Below are positions 21,462-31,421 of a stretch of DNA of 64,000 nucleotides, in pieces. The translations under genes were made by a program, and so were the position numbers. The notes under the pieces were generated by a model. The model saw only the letters and a program-made list of their open reading frames with translations, did no database searches and was not told the origin of the DNA. How positions within the stretch are numbered: position 1 is the first letter of the stretch; each line of letters opens with the position of its first letter. Origin of the DNA: Pontibacter litorisediminis (GTDB lineage Bacteria > Bacteroidota > Bacteroidia > Cytophagales > Hymenobacteraceae); the NCBI RefSeq assembly GCF_029360645.1, contig NZ_JARDUA010000003.1:741742-805741 (forward strand), read 5' to 3'.

Positions 21462-21497
21462 AAAAAAAGCGTCCTGCCGGTGGGGCAGGACGCTTTC
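21462..21497 (-). terminator. Rho-independent terminator of the rpsF-rpsR-rplI operon
   Basis: Stem AAAGCGTCCTGCC (21466-21478) with GGCAGGACGCTTT (21484-21496) and a five-base loop; read on the minus strand it ends in a run of seven T. Confidence 0.93.
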
Positions 21498-21518
21498 CTC
21501 GATTATTTTCTGCGGGGC

Positions 21519-21962
21519 TTATTCAGCCACTACGTTGAATTTAACCTGGTGCTTCACCTCTTTGTGCAGGTTCAGGGTAGCAGTATACTCGCCGGCTGTT
21601 TTCACGTCCTGGTCAAAAGAGATACGCTTACGGTCTACATCAAAGCCTTTGGCCTTCAGGGCCTCAGAAAGCTGCAGCGTAGTTACTGAGCCGAAGATCT
21701 TTCCAGTCTCGCCTACTTTTGCAGGAAGGTCAACCGTGATGTCGCCGATGTTGTTTGCCAACTCCTGTGCATCGTTCTTGATCTTCTCAGCTTTGTGCGC
21801 AGCCTGGCGGATATTCTCAGCCACAACTTTTTTGCTTGATTTGTCAGCGATAACCGCCAGCCCCTGAGGGATCAGGTAGTTACGGCCATAACCTGGCTTT
21901 ACGTCAACAATGTCGTTCTTGTAGCCGAGGCCTTTAACGTCGTCTTTAAGTATTACTTCCAT
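21519..21962 (-). CDS. rplI: 50S ribosomal protein L9
   Basis: 147 residues with the L9 N-terminal RNA-binding signature: MEVILKDDVKGLGYKNDIVDVKPGYGRNYLIPQG begins the protein here in recognisable form (residues 1-34, including G-Y-GRNYL-P). A long connecting helix (about 40-75, KKVVAENIRQAA) and the C-terminal domain follow. L9 binds 23S rRNA near the L1 stalk and helps keep the reading frame. It is last in the rpsF-rpsR-rplI operon, 12 bases after rpsR, with a terminator behind it. Confidence 0.98.
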   Translation of the reverse strand: MEVILKDDVKGLGYKNDIVDVKPGYGRNYLIPQGLAVIADKSSKKVVAENIRQAAHKAEKIKNDAQELANNIGDITVDLPAKVGETGKIFGSVTTLQLSEALKAKGFDVDRKRISFDQDVKTAGEYTATLNLHKEVKHQVKFNVVAE

Positions 21963-21974
21963 CGTTCGACCTCC

Positions 21975-22226
21975 TTATTTTAAAGAATCCGTTACATAAG
22001 GTAAAATGGCAAGGTGTCTTGCGCGGGCAACCGCCTGCGACACTTTGCGCTGGAACTTCAGGCTTGTACCTGTCAGTCTTCTAGGAAGGATCTTGCCTTG
22101 CTCGTTCACGAACTTCAGCAGGAAGTTGCCATCCTTATAGTCGATATACTTGATACCGCTCTTCTTGAAACGGCAGTATTTCTGACGGTTCTCTTGTTTG
22201 TGTACTCTTTCGTTAACTAAGCTCAT
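21975..22226 (-). CDS. rpsR: 30S ribosomal protein S18
   Basis: 83 residues, with [15 protein letters not shown], then [30 protein letters not shown] (residues about 46-75), the hallmark of S18. It binds the 30S platform together with S6, which explains the gene order. The start codon overlaps the stop of rpsF by one base (TAATG), so translation is probably coupled, matching the S6-S18 heterodimer stoichiometry. Confidence 0.98.
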   Translation of the reverse strand: MSLVNERVHKQENRQKYCRFKKSGIKYIDYKDGNFLLKFVNEQGKILPRRLTGTSLKFQRKVSQAVARARHLAILPYVTDSLK

Positions 22227-22594
22227 TATCCTTTAACCTCCTCTTTTTTAGCTTGTGATTTGAACTCGCCGTTTCTTCTGCGCTCGTTGTAAGCCACAGC
22301 GTGCTTATCAAGGGCAGTTGTCAAGAAACGAACTACTTTTTCATCACGGCGATAAACCAGCTCCAGTGCGTCAACTACGTTAGTAGGCGCCTTGAACTCG
22401 ATCAGGTGATAGAAACCTGTTGATTTCTTCTGGATAGGGTAAGCTAATTTACGAAGACCCCAGTTTTCTTCGTGGATAATGTCGGCGCCATTTTCCTTTA
22501 GCACCTCTCTGAACTTCTCGACCGTTTCCTGCATCTGAGTCTCGTTGAGCAACGGAGTCAGGATGAAGACAGTTTCGTAATTTCTCAATTCCAT
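22226..22594 (-). CDS. rpsF: 30S ribosomal protein S6
   Basis: 122 residues beginning [16 protein letters not shown], with the S6 ferredoxin-like fold blocks [23 protein letters not shown] and GFYHLIEF. It binds 16S rRNA as a heterodimer with S18. It is first in the operon, downstream of a consensus promoter at 22626-22656. The C-terminal tail ([15 protein letters not shown]) is basic and probably disordered, as in other Bacteroidota S6 proteins. Confidence 0.98.
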   Translation of the reverse strand: MELRNYETVFILTPLLNETQMQETVEKFREVLKENGADIIHEENWGLRKLAYPIQKKSTGFYHLIEFKAPTNVVDALELVYRRDEKVVRFLTTALDKHAVAYNERRRNGEFKSQAKKEEVKG

Positions 22595-22625
22595 CGGTTC
22601 GATTTATGGTTATAATTTTAGCCTG

Positions 22626-22656
22626 CAAAGGTAAGGCGCAAATTTATAAATAGCAA
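22626..22656 (-). promoter_or_regulatory. Promoter of rpsF-rpsR-rplI
   Basis: On the minus strand TTG (22656-22654), a 20-base spacer and TACCTTTG (22633-22626) match the Bacteroidota consensus; transcription should start near 22619, about 25 bases before the rpsF start codon. Confidence 0.85.
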
Positions 22657-23037
22657 TAGCCGCCCCTATAAATAAGTGAAACCCAGTAGAACGGGTGGTC
22701 AAGGGGAGAGGTGGCTGGCTATGGTTACTCCTTTATATATAGGTATAAGAATAGATCGAGAGCTTAGAGGGACTAAAGATTTAGGGTAAATAAAATAATG
22801 CAATTTTGCCTGGTTTAAATATAGGAAATATGAGGGAGTTCATGCAGTTAAAAACTAGTGTCATGTATATATAAATTATGAAATTTCTGATGCAAAACAA
22901 GAGGTAAGGAAGAGGGGTCTTATTTAGAACAGTTATAAATAAAATGGCCCAAACAGTAGCTAAAAGAGGTTTTCAGAAGGAATTCTGAGGCAAAGCAGGA
23001 GGGGCTGCAGCCGAGGGGAAATAATAAACTTATTCTG
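22657..23037. other. AT-rich intergenic spacer, nothing recognised
   Basis: About 380 bases between the divergent rpsF and actA promoters. It is AT-rich on the left, with a short GC-richer patch (about 22970-23020) containing CAGAA/TTCTG and CTGCAG self-complementarity. No gene, tRNA or convincing structured RNA is seen. Confidence 0.6.
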
Positions 23038-23068
23038 TTTGATTAATGGAATTCGCATAGTAGATTTG
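23038..23068 (+). promoter_or_regulatory. Promoter of the act-cox respiratory operon
   Basis: TTTG (23038-23041), a 19-base spacer and TAGATTTG (23061-23068) match the Bacteroidota TTTG-N19-TAnnTTTG consensus exactly. Transcription should start near 23075, giving a leader of about 45 bases before the actA ATG at 23122. Confidence 0.85.
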
Positions 23069-23121
23069 TGCCCGTAAAGTAAATTCACCATATCATATAC
23101 TAAACACAAGTGATCTTGGCT

Positions 23122-24435
23122 ATGATTAGCTGTATACTTAAAACTCAATCCAAAATTTTGTACACCTTCCTGTTAGCCCTGGTGGTTTCATTCGGTGCAT
23201 TTGCACAAGCCAGTGAGCAGGCTGAGGTGGCCCAAAAAGGGGTAGACCCTGGTGCCACTGAAGGTGCGGAAGTGTCTACCGGGGATCCTGCTGTGCTTTC
23301 GGCAGGTGAGGCGCTTTTCAAGAACAACTGTGCTGTGTGTCACTCTGCTGGCAACGACGTTATTGTGGGCCCAGGCTTACAAGGTGTTACTGACAGAAGA
23401 AGCGAGTCATGGCTGATCAGCTGGATCAAAAACTCTCAGGCCCTAATCCAATCTGGGGATGCAGATGCCGTAGCGGTTTACAACGAGTACAACAAGCAGG
23501 CGATGCCTTCTTTTGCCTTCTCTGACGATGAGGTGAAGTCCATTCTTGCCTACATCGAGTCGGGGCAAGGTGTTGCTTCGGCTCCTGCCGCCGGTCCTGC
23601 CGGCGCTACTGCCGGCGAGAACGTGGGTACTGAGGCTATCGGGGCCGCGAGCGCCATAGGCGGCTACCTGGATATCGTGCTGGTGGTGCTGATCATCGTG
23701 CTGATAGTGCTGGTAGTGACCTTGTTGCTGATCACCTCGCTGCTGAAAAACTACCTGAATAAAAACCGTCAACTGAACGAGTATGATCAGGAGGTGGTGA
23801 ACCAGCGCTTCGACTTCTCCAAGGTATACAAGTCTAACGCGGTGCGCACGCTGGTGGTGCTGATATTTGTGGTTGTGCTGCTGGACCTGACGATAGACAA
23901 GGTGATGGGCATCGGTATCCAGCAAGGATATGCGCCGAAGCAACCAATCGCTTTCTCGCACAAACTGCACGCTGGGGAGCACCAGATCGACTGTAACTAC
24001 TGCCACACAACTGTTTACGAAAGCAAGAGCGCGAGCATTCCTTCGGCAAACATCTGTATGAACTGCCACAGCCAGATCAAAACAGAGTCTGCTGAGATAC
24101 AGAAGATTTACCGTGCCATCGAGCGCAACGAGCCTATTCAGTGGGTGCGCATTCACAACCTGCCAGACCTGGCTTACTTCAACCACTCTCAGCACACGCA
24201 GGTGGCTGGCGTAGAGTGCCAGACCTGCCACGGCCCGATCCAGGAAATGGAAGTGGTTTACCAGTATTCTCCACTAACTATGGGCTGGTGTATAGACTGC
24301 CACCGCGAAACACCATTGAACACAGAGGGCAACGGCTACTATGATAAGCTGGTGGAGCTGCATGAGGCTTCTTCTAAAGGCGCCTTCACAGTGTCTTCTA
24401 ACGGTGGTACAGAGTGCTCTAAGTGTCACTACTAA
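23122..24435 (+). CDS. actA: ACIII multiheme cytochrome c subunit ActA with N-terminal monoheme domain
   Basis: A 437-residue subunit of alternative complex III, the quinol:cytochrome c oxidoreductase that replaces bc1 in Bacteroidota. ATG 23122 is preferred to the upstream GTG at 23110 because it starts a normal signal peptide (cleavage near FAQA). The first domain holds one heme site, CAVCH (70-74), with MPSF as likely distal Met. A long hydrophobic segment follows (about 183-210), then a second helix (about 245-262), then the pentaheme region with CNYCH (291), CMNCH (312), CQTCH (366), CIDCH (390) and CSKCH (432, the last residues but one). Six CxxCH in total. It is first gene of the operon and would pass electrons out of the complex. 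Confidence 0.93.
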   Translation: MISCILKTQSKILYTFLLALVVSFGAFAQASEQAEVAQKGVDPGATEGAEVSTGDPAVLSAGEALFKNNCAVCHSAGNDVIVGPGLQGVTDRRSESWLISWIKNSQALIQSGDADAVAVYNEYNKQAMPSFAFSDDEVKSILAYIESGQGVASAPAAGPAGATAGENVGTEAIGAASAIGGYLDIVLVVLIIVLIVLVVTLLLITSLLKNYLNKNRQLNEYDQEVVNQRFDFSKVYKSNAVRTLVVLIFVVVLLDLTIDKVMGIGIQQGYAPKQPIAFSHKLHAGEHQIDCNYCHTTVYESKSASIPSANICMNCHSQIKTESAEIQKIYRAIERNEPIQWVRIHNLPDLAYFNHSQHTQVAGVECQTCHGPIQEMEVVYQYSPLTMGWCIDCHRETPLNTEGNGYYDKLVELHEASSKGAFTVSSNGGTECSKCHY

Positions 24436-24479
24436 TCAATTGCTATTTCAATTAAGTATTCGAGTTTTCTAGATATAAT

Positions 24480-27467
24480 ATGCAAGACAGAATAAAATAC
24501 TGGAAAGGGATTGAGGAGCTTGAAAACACTCCTGAATTCGAAAAGCATGCTCATAACGAGTTTCCAGAATTCCTGCCGATAAACGAAACGGAAGGGGAGA
24601 AGTCTGCTTCGAGCGGTAAAACACACCGCCGTGACTTCCTGAAGCTGTTAGGCTTCAGCATGGCTGCTGTGTCGCTGGCTTCCTGCGAGGCACCTGTGCG
24701 TAAGGCAATACCTTACCTGAACAAGCCGGTGGACGTGGAGCCAGGTATCGCTAACTGGTATGCCTCTACGTACTACCAAAGCGGCGACTACAACAGCATC
24801 CTGGTAAAGACGCGCGAAGGCCGACCGATCAAAATTGAGCCAAACCCAAGCTCTAGCCTTACCCCACTTGGTACAAGCCCTAGAGCGCAAGGCTCGCTGC
24901 TTGGCCTGTATGATACTAACCGCCTGCGTTACCCGCTGATTGCTGGAAAAGAGGCGAAATGGGAAGAGGTAGACAAGCAAATCAAGGCTCGCCTTGCCGG
25001 AGTGAACGGCAAAGTGGCTTTTGTTTCTTCTACGATCATAAGCCCTTCCACTAAAAAACTGATTGACGAGTTCGGGGCACGCTTTGGCAACTTCGAGCAC
25101 GTGACATACGATGCCAACTCTGCATCTGGTCTGCTGCAGGCTAACGGTGGAGTTATCCCAGGATATGACTTCAGCAAGGCCAACATTGTTGTAGGCATCA
25201 ATGCTGACTTCTTGGGAACCTGGATTGCACCGGTACCTTTCGCTAAGCAGTACATTCAGAACAGAAAGCTGAATCCTGATAACCCAGCCATGTCGCGCCA
25301 CTACCAGTTCGAGACAGCCCTGTCTTTGACTGGCTCTAACGCTGACGTGCGTGTGCCGATCAAACCTTCCGAAGAGGCTGCTGTGGTGACGGCGCTGCAT
25401 AACGCAATCACAGGGCAGGGAGCTTCTAGCTCTGCTGTGGATGCCAAGATAATGGCGGCCGCTGTGAAAGACCTGCAGGCAAACAGAGGCAGAGCTCTGG
25501 TAGTCTCAGGTTCGAACGATCCAGGCATACAGGCGATGGTGAGAGCCATCAACTCGGCGCTTGGTGCTGAAGGGGCGACTATCAACACAGATGCACCATA
25601 CTTCACCAAGCAGGGGAATGATGCAGCCATGATTCGCCTGATTGAAGAGATGAATGCTGGTACTGTAGGAGCGGTGTTCTTCTATAATGCTAACCCAGTA
25701 TACAGCCACCCGCTTTCTCCAAGAGTAGCCGCTGGCCTGAAAAAAGTAGGCCTGAAGGTTTCTTTTGCTGACAGAGTTGAGGAAACGGCCAAGCTTGCTG
25801 ATTTCGTTACCCCAGACCACCACTACCTGGAGTCTTGGAACGACTTTGAGCCGAAGAGAGGCTTCCTGAGCCTTTCTCAGCCGGTAATCAGCCCGATCTT
25901 TACAACACGCCAGATGCAGGACAGCCTGCTGGTGTGGAGTGATCAGAACACAGACTTCTATGAGTACCTGCGTAACAACTGGAAATCAGTAGTAAGCGGT
26001 GACTTCGAAGGAGGATGGGAAAAAGCCTTGCACGACGGTGTGCTGGAAAATGGCACAAGCTTGCTGCGTGTAAGCACATCAGCAGCAGCGGCCTCTACAG
26101 CGGTAAGAAAAGTACAGCCAGCCGCAATTGAGGCAGTGCTATATGAAAAGGTAAGCATTGGTGCTGGCGAGCACGCGAACAACCCGTGGCTTCAGGAGCT
26201 CCCTGACCCGGTGTCGAAAGCCACTTGGGGGAACTACGTAGCCATGCCTCGTCTGATGGCCGAAGAAATGGGTGTAGTGCAGGGGAATGTGCTGAAGGTT
26301 ACATTCGCGAACAACGAAAGCATCGAGCTTCCGGCGCTGATCCAGCCAGGGCAGGCAAACGGTACCGTGGCTATTGCCATGGGATACGGCCGCGATCTGG
26401 AAGCTATGCCGGTTGCAAAAGGCTTGGGTGCTAACGCCTTCCCTATTGCAACGGTGAACGACAACGTGGTATTGTATACTAGCGGTGTGAAGCTTGAAAA
26501 AACAGATGCGACCTCACCAATTGCACAAACACAGACGCACCATACGATCATGGACCGTATTGTGGTGCAGCAGAATACCCTAGCTAAGTATAAAGAGAAC
26601 CCGAAAGAGGTAACGGAGTATGTGCGCATTGCCACACACGAAGGACCAGCCAAGCCGGCAACTATCTCTCTTTGGGATGATTACGAGTACAAGAACCACC
26701 ACTGGGGTATGGTAATCGACCTGAACTCTTGTATTGGCTGTGGAGCCTGTACCATGAGCTGTAACGTCGAAAACAACATTCCGGTAGTTGGTAAAGCAGA
26801 GGTGCTGAACCGCCGCGAAATGCACTGGATGCGAATCGACAGGTACTACAGCGCAAAAGAGCACGAGGAGAAGGATTATGCGGAGATGGAGCATCCGGCA
26901 GATAACCCATCGGTTATTTTCCAGCCAATGCTTTGCCAGCACTGTAACCACGCTCCATGCGAGACTGTTTGTCCGGTTGCTGCTACCATGCACAGCTCAG
27001 AAGGTATCAACCAGATGGTGTACAACCGCTGCGTAGGTACACGTTACTGCGCTAACAACTGCCCTTACAAAGTACGCCGCTTCAACTGGTTCGCTTATGC
27101 CAACAACGACAAGTTCGGCTTCAATGAGCCAATGAACAACGACTTGGGCAAAATGGTGCTGAACCCAGACGTAACCGTGCGTGGCAGAGGTGTGATGGAG
27201 AAATGCTCTTTCTGCGTTCAGCGTGTGCAGCTTGGTAAACTGGAGGCGAAGCGCGAGAACAGAAGACCACAGGACGGTGATATTGTGACAGCTTGTGCGC
27301 AGTCTTGCCCTACTGAAGCGATCATTTTCGGTGATATGAAAGATCCTGAAAGCCGTATCTCTAAGATTCTTGCACGTCAGCAGGGTGAGCGCGCCTTCCA
27401 CGTACTGGAAGAGCTGAACACACAGCCTAACGTGACGTACCTGACCAAAATTAGAAACTTAGCTTAA
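24480..27467 (+). CDS. actB: ACIII iron-sulfur/molybdopterin-like subunit ActB
   Basis: A 995-residue fusion. The N-terminus has a twin-arginine signal (THRRDFLK, Arg50-Arg51) and a lipobox ending at Cys69 (SLASC), so the protein is exported folded and lipid-anchored. Residues about 90-720 resemble the molybdopterin oxidoreductase catalytic subunit but serve a structural role in ACIII, since the family lacks the cofactor. The C-terminal part from about 745 is a ferredoxin-type module with [37 protein letters not shown] and CSFC...CAQSCP, enough for three [4Fe-4S] and one [3Fe-4S] clusters. It forms an electron wire between quinol site and ActA hemes. It follows actA by 44 bases. Confidence 0.95.
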   Translation: MQDRIKYWKGIEELENTPEFEKHAHNEFPEFLPINETEGEKSASSGKTHRRDFLKLLGFSMAAVSLASCEAPVRKAIPYLNKPVDVEPGIANWYASTYYQSGDYNSILVKTREGRPIKIEPNPSSSLTPLGTSPRAQGSLLGLYDTNRLRYPLIAGKEAKWEEVDKQIKARLAGVNGKVAFVSSTIISPSTKKLIDEFGARFGNFEHVTYDANSASGLLQANGGVIPGYDFSKANIVVGINADFLGTWIAPVPFAKQYIQNRKLNPDNPAMSRHYQFETALSLTGSNADVRVPIKPSEEAAVVTALHNAITGQGASSSAVDAKIMAAAVKDLQANRGRALVVSGSNDPGIQAMVRAINSALGAEGATINTDAPYFTKQGNDAAMIRLIEEMNAGTVGAVFFYNANPVYSHPLSPRVAAGLKKVGLKVSFADRVEETAKLADFVTPDHHYLESWNDFEPKRGFLSLSQPVISPIFTTRQMQDSLLVWSDQNTDFYEYLRNNWKSVVSGDFEGGWEKALHDGVLENGTSLLRVSTSAAAASTAVRKVQPAAIEAVLYEKVSIGAGEHANNPWLQELPDPVSKATWGNYVAMPRLMAEEMGVVQGNVLKVTFANNESIELPALIQPGQANGTVAIAMGYGRDLEAMPVAKGLGANAFPIATVNDNVVLYTSGVKLEKTDATSPIAQTQTHHTIMDRIVVQQNTLAKYKENPKEVTEYVRIATHEGPAKPATISLWDDYEYKNHHWGMVIDLNSCIGCGACTMSCNVENNIPVVGKAEVLNRREMHWMRIDRYYSAKEHEEKDYAEMEHPADNPSVIFQPMLCQHCNHAPCETVCPVAATMHSSEGINQMVYNRCVGTRYCANNCPYKVRRFNWFAYANNDKFGFNEPMNNDLGKMVLNPDVTVRGRGVMEKCSFCVQRVQLGKLEAKRENRRPQDGDIVTACAQSCPTEAIIFGDMKDPESRISKILARQQGERAFHVLEELNTQPNVTYLTKIRNLA

Positions 27468-27487
27468 CATTAAATACTGAGAGCTTT

Positions 27488-28918
27488 ATGCAGCATGTAT
27501 CTCCGATAAGAGAGCCTCTGGTAACGGGGGGTAAAACATACCACGACATCACCAATGATGTCTGCAGACAAGTGGAGGCTAAGCCCAACGCACGTTGGGC
27601 CGCCGCCCTTGCCGTTGCACTGGTAGGCTTAGCTATATTTATCTACTCCGTATACCGCACCCTTTGGTATGGTATCGGTGAGTGGGGATTGAACAAGACA
27701 GTAGGTTGGGCATGGGATATCACCAACTTCGTGTGGTGGGTAGGTATCGGCCACGCCGGTACGCTGATCTCGGCCATCCTCCTGCTCTTCCGTCAGAAGT
27801 GGAGAACTTCGATCAACCGCGCAGCAGAGGCGATGACTATCTTCGCCGTTATCTGTGCCGCGATGTTCCCGGTTCTGCACATGGGCCGCCCTTGGCTGGC
27901 ATACTGGGTACTCCCTTTGCCAAACACCTTCGGCTCGCTTTGGGTTAACTTTAACTCCCCGCTTCTTTGGGACGTATTCGCGATCTCAACCTATTTCTCG
28001 GTATCGCTGGTGTTCTGGTACATCGGTCTGATTCCTGACTTTGCTACCATCAGAGACCGCGCCACTGGTCCAATTGCCAGAAGAGCTTACGCTGTTCTGT
28101 CGTTCGGATGGACAGGCTCTGCGAAAGCCTGGTCTCGATATGAGACGGTTTCCCTGATCCTGGCTGGACTTGCTACCCCACTGGTACTTTCAGTACACAC
28201 AATCGTATCCATGGACTTTGCAACGTCTGTAATTCCTGGATGGCACACCACGATCTTCCCTCCATACTTTGTGGCAGGTGCGATCTTCTCAGGCTTCGCG
28301 ATGGTACTTACCCTGATGATCATCACCAGAAAAGTGTTCTTCCTGGAGGATTACATCACCCTGGAGCACGTGGAGTCGATGAACAAAGTAATCATCCTGA
28401 CAGGCTCTATCGTGGGTATTGCCTATACCACGGAGTTCTTCATCGCATGGTACTCAGGAGTGGAGTATGAGCAGTACGCCTTCATCAACCGCGCCTTCGG
28501 TCCTTATTGGTGGGCATACTGGTCCATGATGACGTGTAACGTGATCACACCACAGCTCTTCTGGTTCAGAAAGATCAGAAGAAGCCTCACAGCCACCTTC
28601 ATCATCTCCATCTTCGTGAACATCGGTATGTGGTTCGAGCGTTTCGTGATTATCGTAACCTCGCTGCACAGAGACTTCCTGCCATCTTCATGGGCCATGT
28701 TCTCGCCGACTATCATTGATATCGGAGTATATGTAGGAACCATAGGCCTGTTCTTCACGCTGTTCCTGTTGTTCTGTAAGTTTTTCCCGGTAGTGAACAT
28801 GGCCGAGGTGAAAGCTATCCTGAAGTCGTCTTCAGAGGTTACGCACCACCATGGCAAAGCTGCTACCATGCACGCTACTGACAAGGATTTGAACTCTAAT
28901 ACACATCGCAATGAATAA
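27488..28918 (+). CDS. actC: ACIII quinol-binding membrane subunit ActC (NrfD/PsrC-like)
   Basis: A 476-residue integral membrane protein of the NrfD/PsrC polysulfide-reductase family with about ten hydrophobic helices. It has the family blocks [16 protein letters not shown] near residue 80 and RSSINR-like [13 protein letters not shown], followed by [10 protein letters not shown]. In ACIII this subunit carries the quinol oxidation site next to the ActB clusters and a putative proton path. The soluble tail is His-rich (THHHGKA). The stop overlaps actD by 8 bases, consistent with coupled translation. Confidence 0.95.
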   Translation: MQHVSPIREPLVTGGKTYHDITNDVCRQVEAKPNARWAAALAVALVGLAIFIYSVYRTLWYGIGEWGLNKTVGWAWDITNFVWWVGIGHAGTLISAILLLFRQKWRTSINRAAEAMTIFAVICAAMFPVLHMGRPWLAYWVLPLPNTFGSLWVNFNSPLLWDVFAISTYFSVSLVFWYIGLIPDFATIRDRATGPIARRAYAVLSFGWTGSAKAWSRYETVSLILAGLATPLVLSVHTIVSMDFATSVIPGWHTTIFPPYFVAGAIFSGFAMVLTLMIITRKVFFLEDYITLEHVESMNKVIILTGSIVGIAYTTEFFIAWYSGVEYEQYAFINRAFGPYWWAYWSMMTCNVITPQLFWFRKIRRSLTATFIISIFVNIGMWFERFVIIVTSLHRDFLPSSWAMFSPTIIDIGVYVGTIGLFFTLFLLFCKFFPVVNMAEVKAILKSSSEVTHHHGKAATMHATDKDLNSNTHRNE

Positions 28919-29435
28919 GAAGTTTGTTCTAGGTATTTATGATGATGAAGATGTGCTGTTGACAGCCATCGAGAATATCCGCGCTGCCGGAACTAAGATT
29001 TATGACGTTTTTTCTCCTTATCCTGTTCACGGCATTGACGATGTGTTAGGTATCAAGCGTTCAAGGCTGCCAATCGTGGCCTTCTTCGGGGGCCTGGCCG
29101 GTATGTCGTTCGCGCTGTGGATGCAGATCTGGATGATGGGCTTTGATTGGCCGATGATCATTGGTGGTAAGCCGCACATCGCCCTGCCATCCTTTATTCC
29201 AGTAACATTCGAGTTAACGGTGCTCTTCAGCGCCTTCAGCATGGTGATCACGTTCTTTATCGTGTCGAAGCTGAAGCCGTCGCTGCGTGTCAACGTATTC
29301 GACAAGCGCTCTACAGACGACAAGTTTGTGATGGCAATAGAAGTGAAGGAAGGAGTAACAGACATGAACGCCCTAAACAACCTGCTTCGCTCTAACGGTG
29401 CTATAGAAGTTAATGAGAAGGAGGTCGTAAAATAA
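28911..29435 (+). CDS. actD: ACIII membrane subunit ActD (DUF3341)
   Basis: A 174-residue DUF3341 protein. A soluble N-terminal part starts [17 protein letters not shown] and contains the SPYPVHGID motif, followed by two transmembrane helices (about 60-80 and 100-122) and a soluble C-terminal alpha/beta stretch. In ACIII structures ActD bridges the membrane subunits on the cytoplasmic side and has no cofactor. It overlaps actC by 8 bases and actE by one base (TAATG). Confidence 0.95.
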   Translation: MNKKFVLGIYDDEDVLLTAIENIRAAGTKIYDVFSPYPVHGIDDVLGIKRSRLPIVAFFGGLAGMSFALWMQIWMMGFDWPMIIGGKPHIALPSFIPVTFELTVLFSAFSMVITFFIVSKLKPSLRVNVFDKRSTDDKFVMAIEVKEGVTDMNALNNLLRSNGAIEVNEKEVVK

Positions 29436-30100
29436 TGAAAAGATTCATCCAAACAGGCTTTAAAGCCTCCGCTATACTTTTCTCTGCTGCAGTCCTCATT
29501 TCCTGTAGCAACGATCAAGATCCAGGGCTGGAGTATGCCCCGGACATGTACCACTCCATTCCGCTTGAACCTTATTCTCAGATAAAGGAGAACAAGTTCA
29601 ACCCGGCTGGCATGAACATGCGTGAGCCTGTAAAAGGCACCGTGGCCCGTGGCAAGCTGGGCTATACCATGCACCTGACCGAGAATAATGCTGAGGCAGC
29701 AGGAGTTCAGTTAAAGAACCCATTGGCCCGCACAGCAGAACACCTGGCAGAAGGCAAAGTGCTCTACACACGCTTCTGCTCACCGTGCCATGGTGCCGAA
29801 GGTGACGGACAAGGGTTAGTTGGACAGAAGTTCAAAGGTGTGCCTTCTTATACTGCAGGCCGTGTAGCCGAGCTTCCTGGTGGCCACATTTACCACGTAA
29901 TCACCTATGGTAGAGGTCGTATGATGCCTCACGGTTCGCAGGTAAGCCCGGAGGAGCGCTGGAAGATCGTAATGTATGTACAGCAACTTCAGAAAGGCGA
30001 AACTGGCACTGCCGTATCAGACGATGCTACGGAAGAAGCTGCACAAGAAGCAAACGAGTCCGGAACTGAAAACCCTGTAACCGGAACTCCTAATAACTAA
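29435..30100 (+). CDS. actE: ACIII monoheme cytochrome c subunit ActE
   Basis: A 221-residue lipoprotein: the signal peptide ends in the lipobox LISC (Cys near residue 24). A class I cytochrome c domain follows, with one heme site CSPCH in RFCSPCHGAEGDGQG and a distal Met in GRMMPHG. In ACIII ActE carries a single heme on the periplasmic side and extends the electron route to the acceptor. The C-terminal 35 residues are acidic, low complexity and Glu/Thr/Asn-rich, probably a flexible tail. Confidence 0.95.
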   Translation: MKRFIQTGFKASAILFSAAVLISCSNDQDPGLEYAPDMYHSIPLEPYSQIKENKFNPAGMNMREPVKGTVARGKLGYTMHLTENNAEAAGVQLKNPLARTAEHLAEGKVLYTRFCSPCHGAEGDGQGLVGQKFKGVPSYTAGRVAELPGGHIYHVITYGRGRMMPHGSQVSPEERWKIVMYVQQLQKGETGTAVSDDATEEAAQEANESGTENPVTGTPNN

Positions 30101-30125
30101 GACAAAGGCATTAAATAAAGGGATA

Positions 30126-31397
30126 ATGACAGAAGAAAGACTCATCATTTCCAGAAAAACGAATAACAAGTTTTTCTTAATGATAGCTATAGGTGTAGTG
30201 CTGCTTATAGCAGGCATCATTATAATGGCCGCAGGCGGGGGAGCAGAGCATCATGCAGAAGGCCATGGTGAGGCCGCTGCCGCAGGTCATGAGGCTGCTT
30301 CATGGACAAAACGCCTGTTCGTGAACCTATGGCTAAACAACGTATACTTTACGGGCATAGCCCTTATCGGTACGTTCTTCGTGGCAGTACAGTACGTAGC
30401 CTACGCCGGTTGGTCAGTATTGATCAAAAGAATTCCGTTGGCGCTAAACTACTTCCTCCCGATTGGAGGTGTAATTATGCTGCTGACCTTCCTCCTCGGT
30501 GGGCATGACATCTTCCACTGGACGCACGAGTACCTGTACGATGTAAATGATCCGCGTTACGACCCGATCATCGCCGGTAAGTCTGGCTACCTGAACACAG
30601 CCTTCTTCCTAATCCGTATGGCCATTTACTTCGGCCTTTGGATCTGGTTTTCACTCTGGCTGAGAAAAGAATCCCTGAACGAAGACCTGAACGGTGGAAC
30701 TAGCTATTACCACAAGAGCATTCGCATCTCGGCTATTTTCCTGGTAATCTTCGGTATTACTTCTTCCACATCTGCCTGGGATTGGGTGCTTTCAATTGAT
30801 ACACACTGGTTCTCGACCATGTTCGGCTGGTATGTATTTGCTAGCTGGTGGGTATCAGGTCTTGCTGCCATCACCCTTACCGTAATCATCCTGAAGCAGA
30901 ACGGCTACCTGAAAATGGTGAACTCAAACCACCTGCACGACTTAGGAAAGTTTGTGTTTGCTTTCTCCATCTTCTGGACATATATCTGGTTCTCGCAATT
31001 CTTGCTTTACTGGTATGCCAACATTCCGGAAGAGTCTATTTACTTCATAGAGCGACTGAGCGGAAATCACGGTCAGTTTACATGGATTTTCTTCTTTAAC
31101 CTGATCATAAACTTTGTGTTCCCATTCCTTGTTCTTATGACAAGAGATGCGAAGCGTCAGATGATCATGCTGAAGATCGTTACAATTGCCATCCTGATTG
31201 GTCACTGGTTTGATTTCTACCTGATGATGATGCCAGGAACATTGCGTACGGATGCAGGTTTTGGTTTCATTGAAATCGGTACAGCACTTACTTTCTTGGG
31301 TATATTCTTGCTAGCCTTCACTAAAGGACTTACAAAAGTATCTTTGGTGCCAGTAAACCACCCGTTCCTGGAGGAGAGTGTTCACCATCATGTTTAG
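30126..31397 (+). CDS. actF: ACIII quinol-binding-like membrane subunit ActF
   Basis: A 423-residue membrane protein with about ten helices, homologous in fold to ActC (both NrfD-like). It has a His-rich periplasmic loop early on (GGAEHHAEGHGEAAAAGHEAAS spans residues about 38-60), WFSTMFGWYVFASWWVSG mid-protein and HDLGKFVFAFSIFWTYIWFSQ. It is annotated in homologues as quinol:cytochrome c oxidoreductase quinone-binding subunit 2. Its role in proton handling is inferred in the literature but not proven. It is the last ACIII gene; coxB follows after 24 bases. Confidence 0.95.
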   Translation: MTEERLIISRKTNNKFFLMIAIGVVLLIAGIIIMAAGGGAEHHAEGHGEAAAAGHEAASWTKRLFVNLWLNNVYFTGIALIGTFFVAVQYVAYAGWSVLIKRIPLALNYFLPIGGVIMLLTFLLGGHDIFHWTHEYLYDVNDPRYDPIIAGKSGYLNTAFFLIRMAIYFGLWIWFSLWLRKESLNEDLNGGTSYYHKSIRISAIFLVIFGITSSTSAWDWVLSIDTHWFSTMFGWYVFASWWVSGLAAITLTVIILKQNGYLKMVNSNHLHDLGKFVFAFSIFWTYIWFSQFLLYWYANIPEESIYFIERLSGNHGQFTWIFFFNLIINFVFPFLVLMTRDAKRQMIMLKIVTIAILIGHWFDFYLMMMPGTLRTDAGFGFIEIGTALTFLGIFLLAFTKGLTKVSLVPVNHPFLEESVHHHV

Positions 31398-31421
31398 AGA
31401 CTGTACTAAAAGCGTTATATA

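Noticed and set aside
23443..24231. Long minus-strand frame (262 codons) inside actA
   Set aside because: It is a shadow of the coding strand in GC-biased DNA; the sense protein has six heme motifs.
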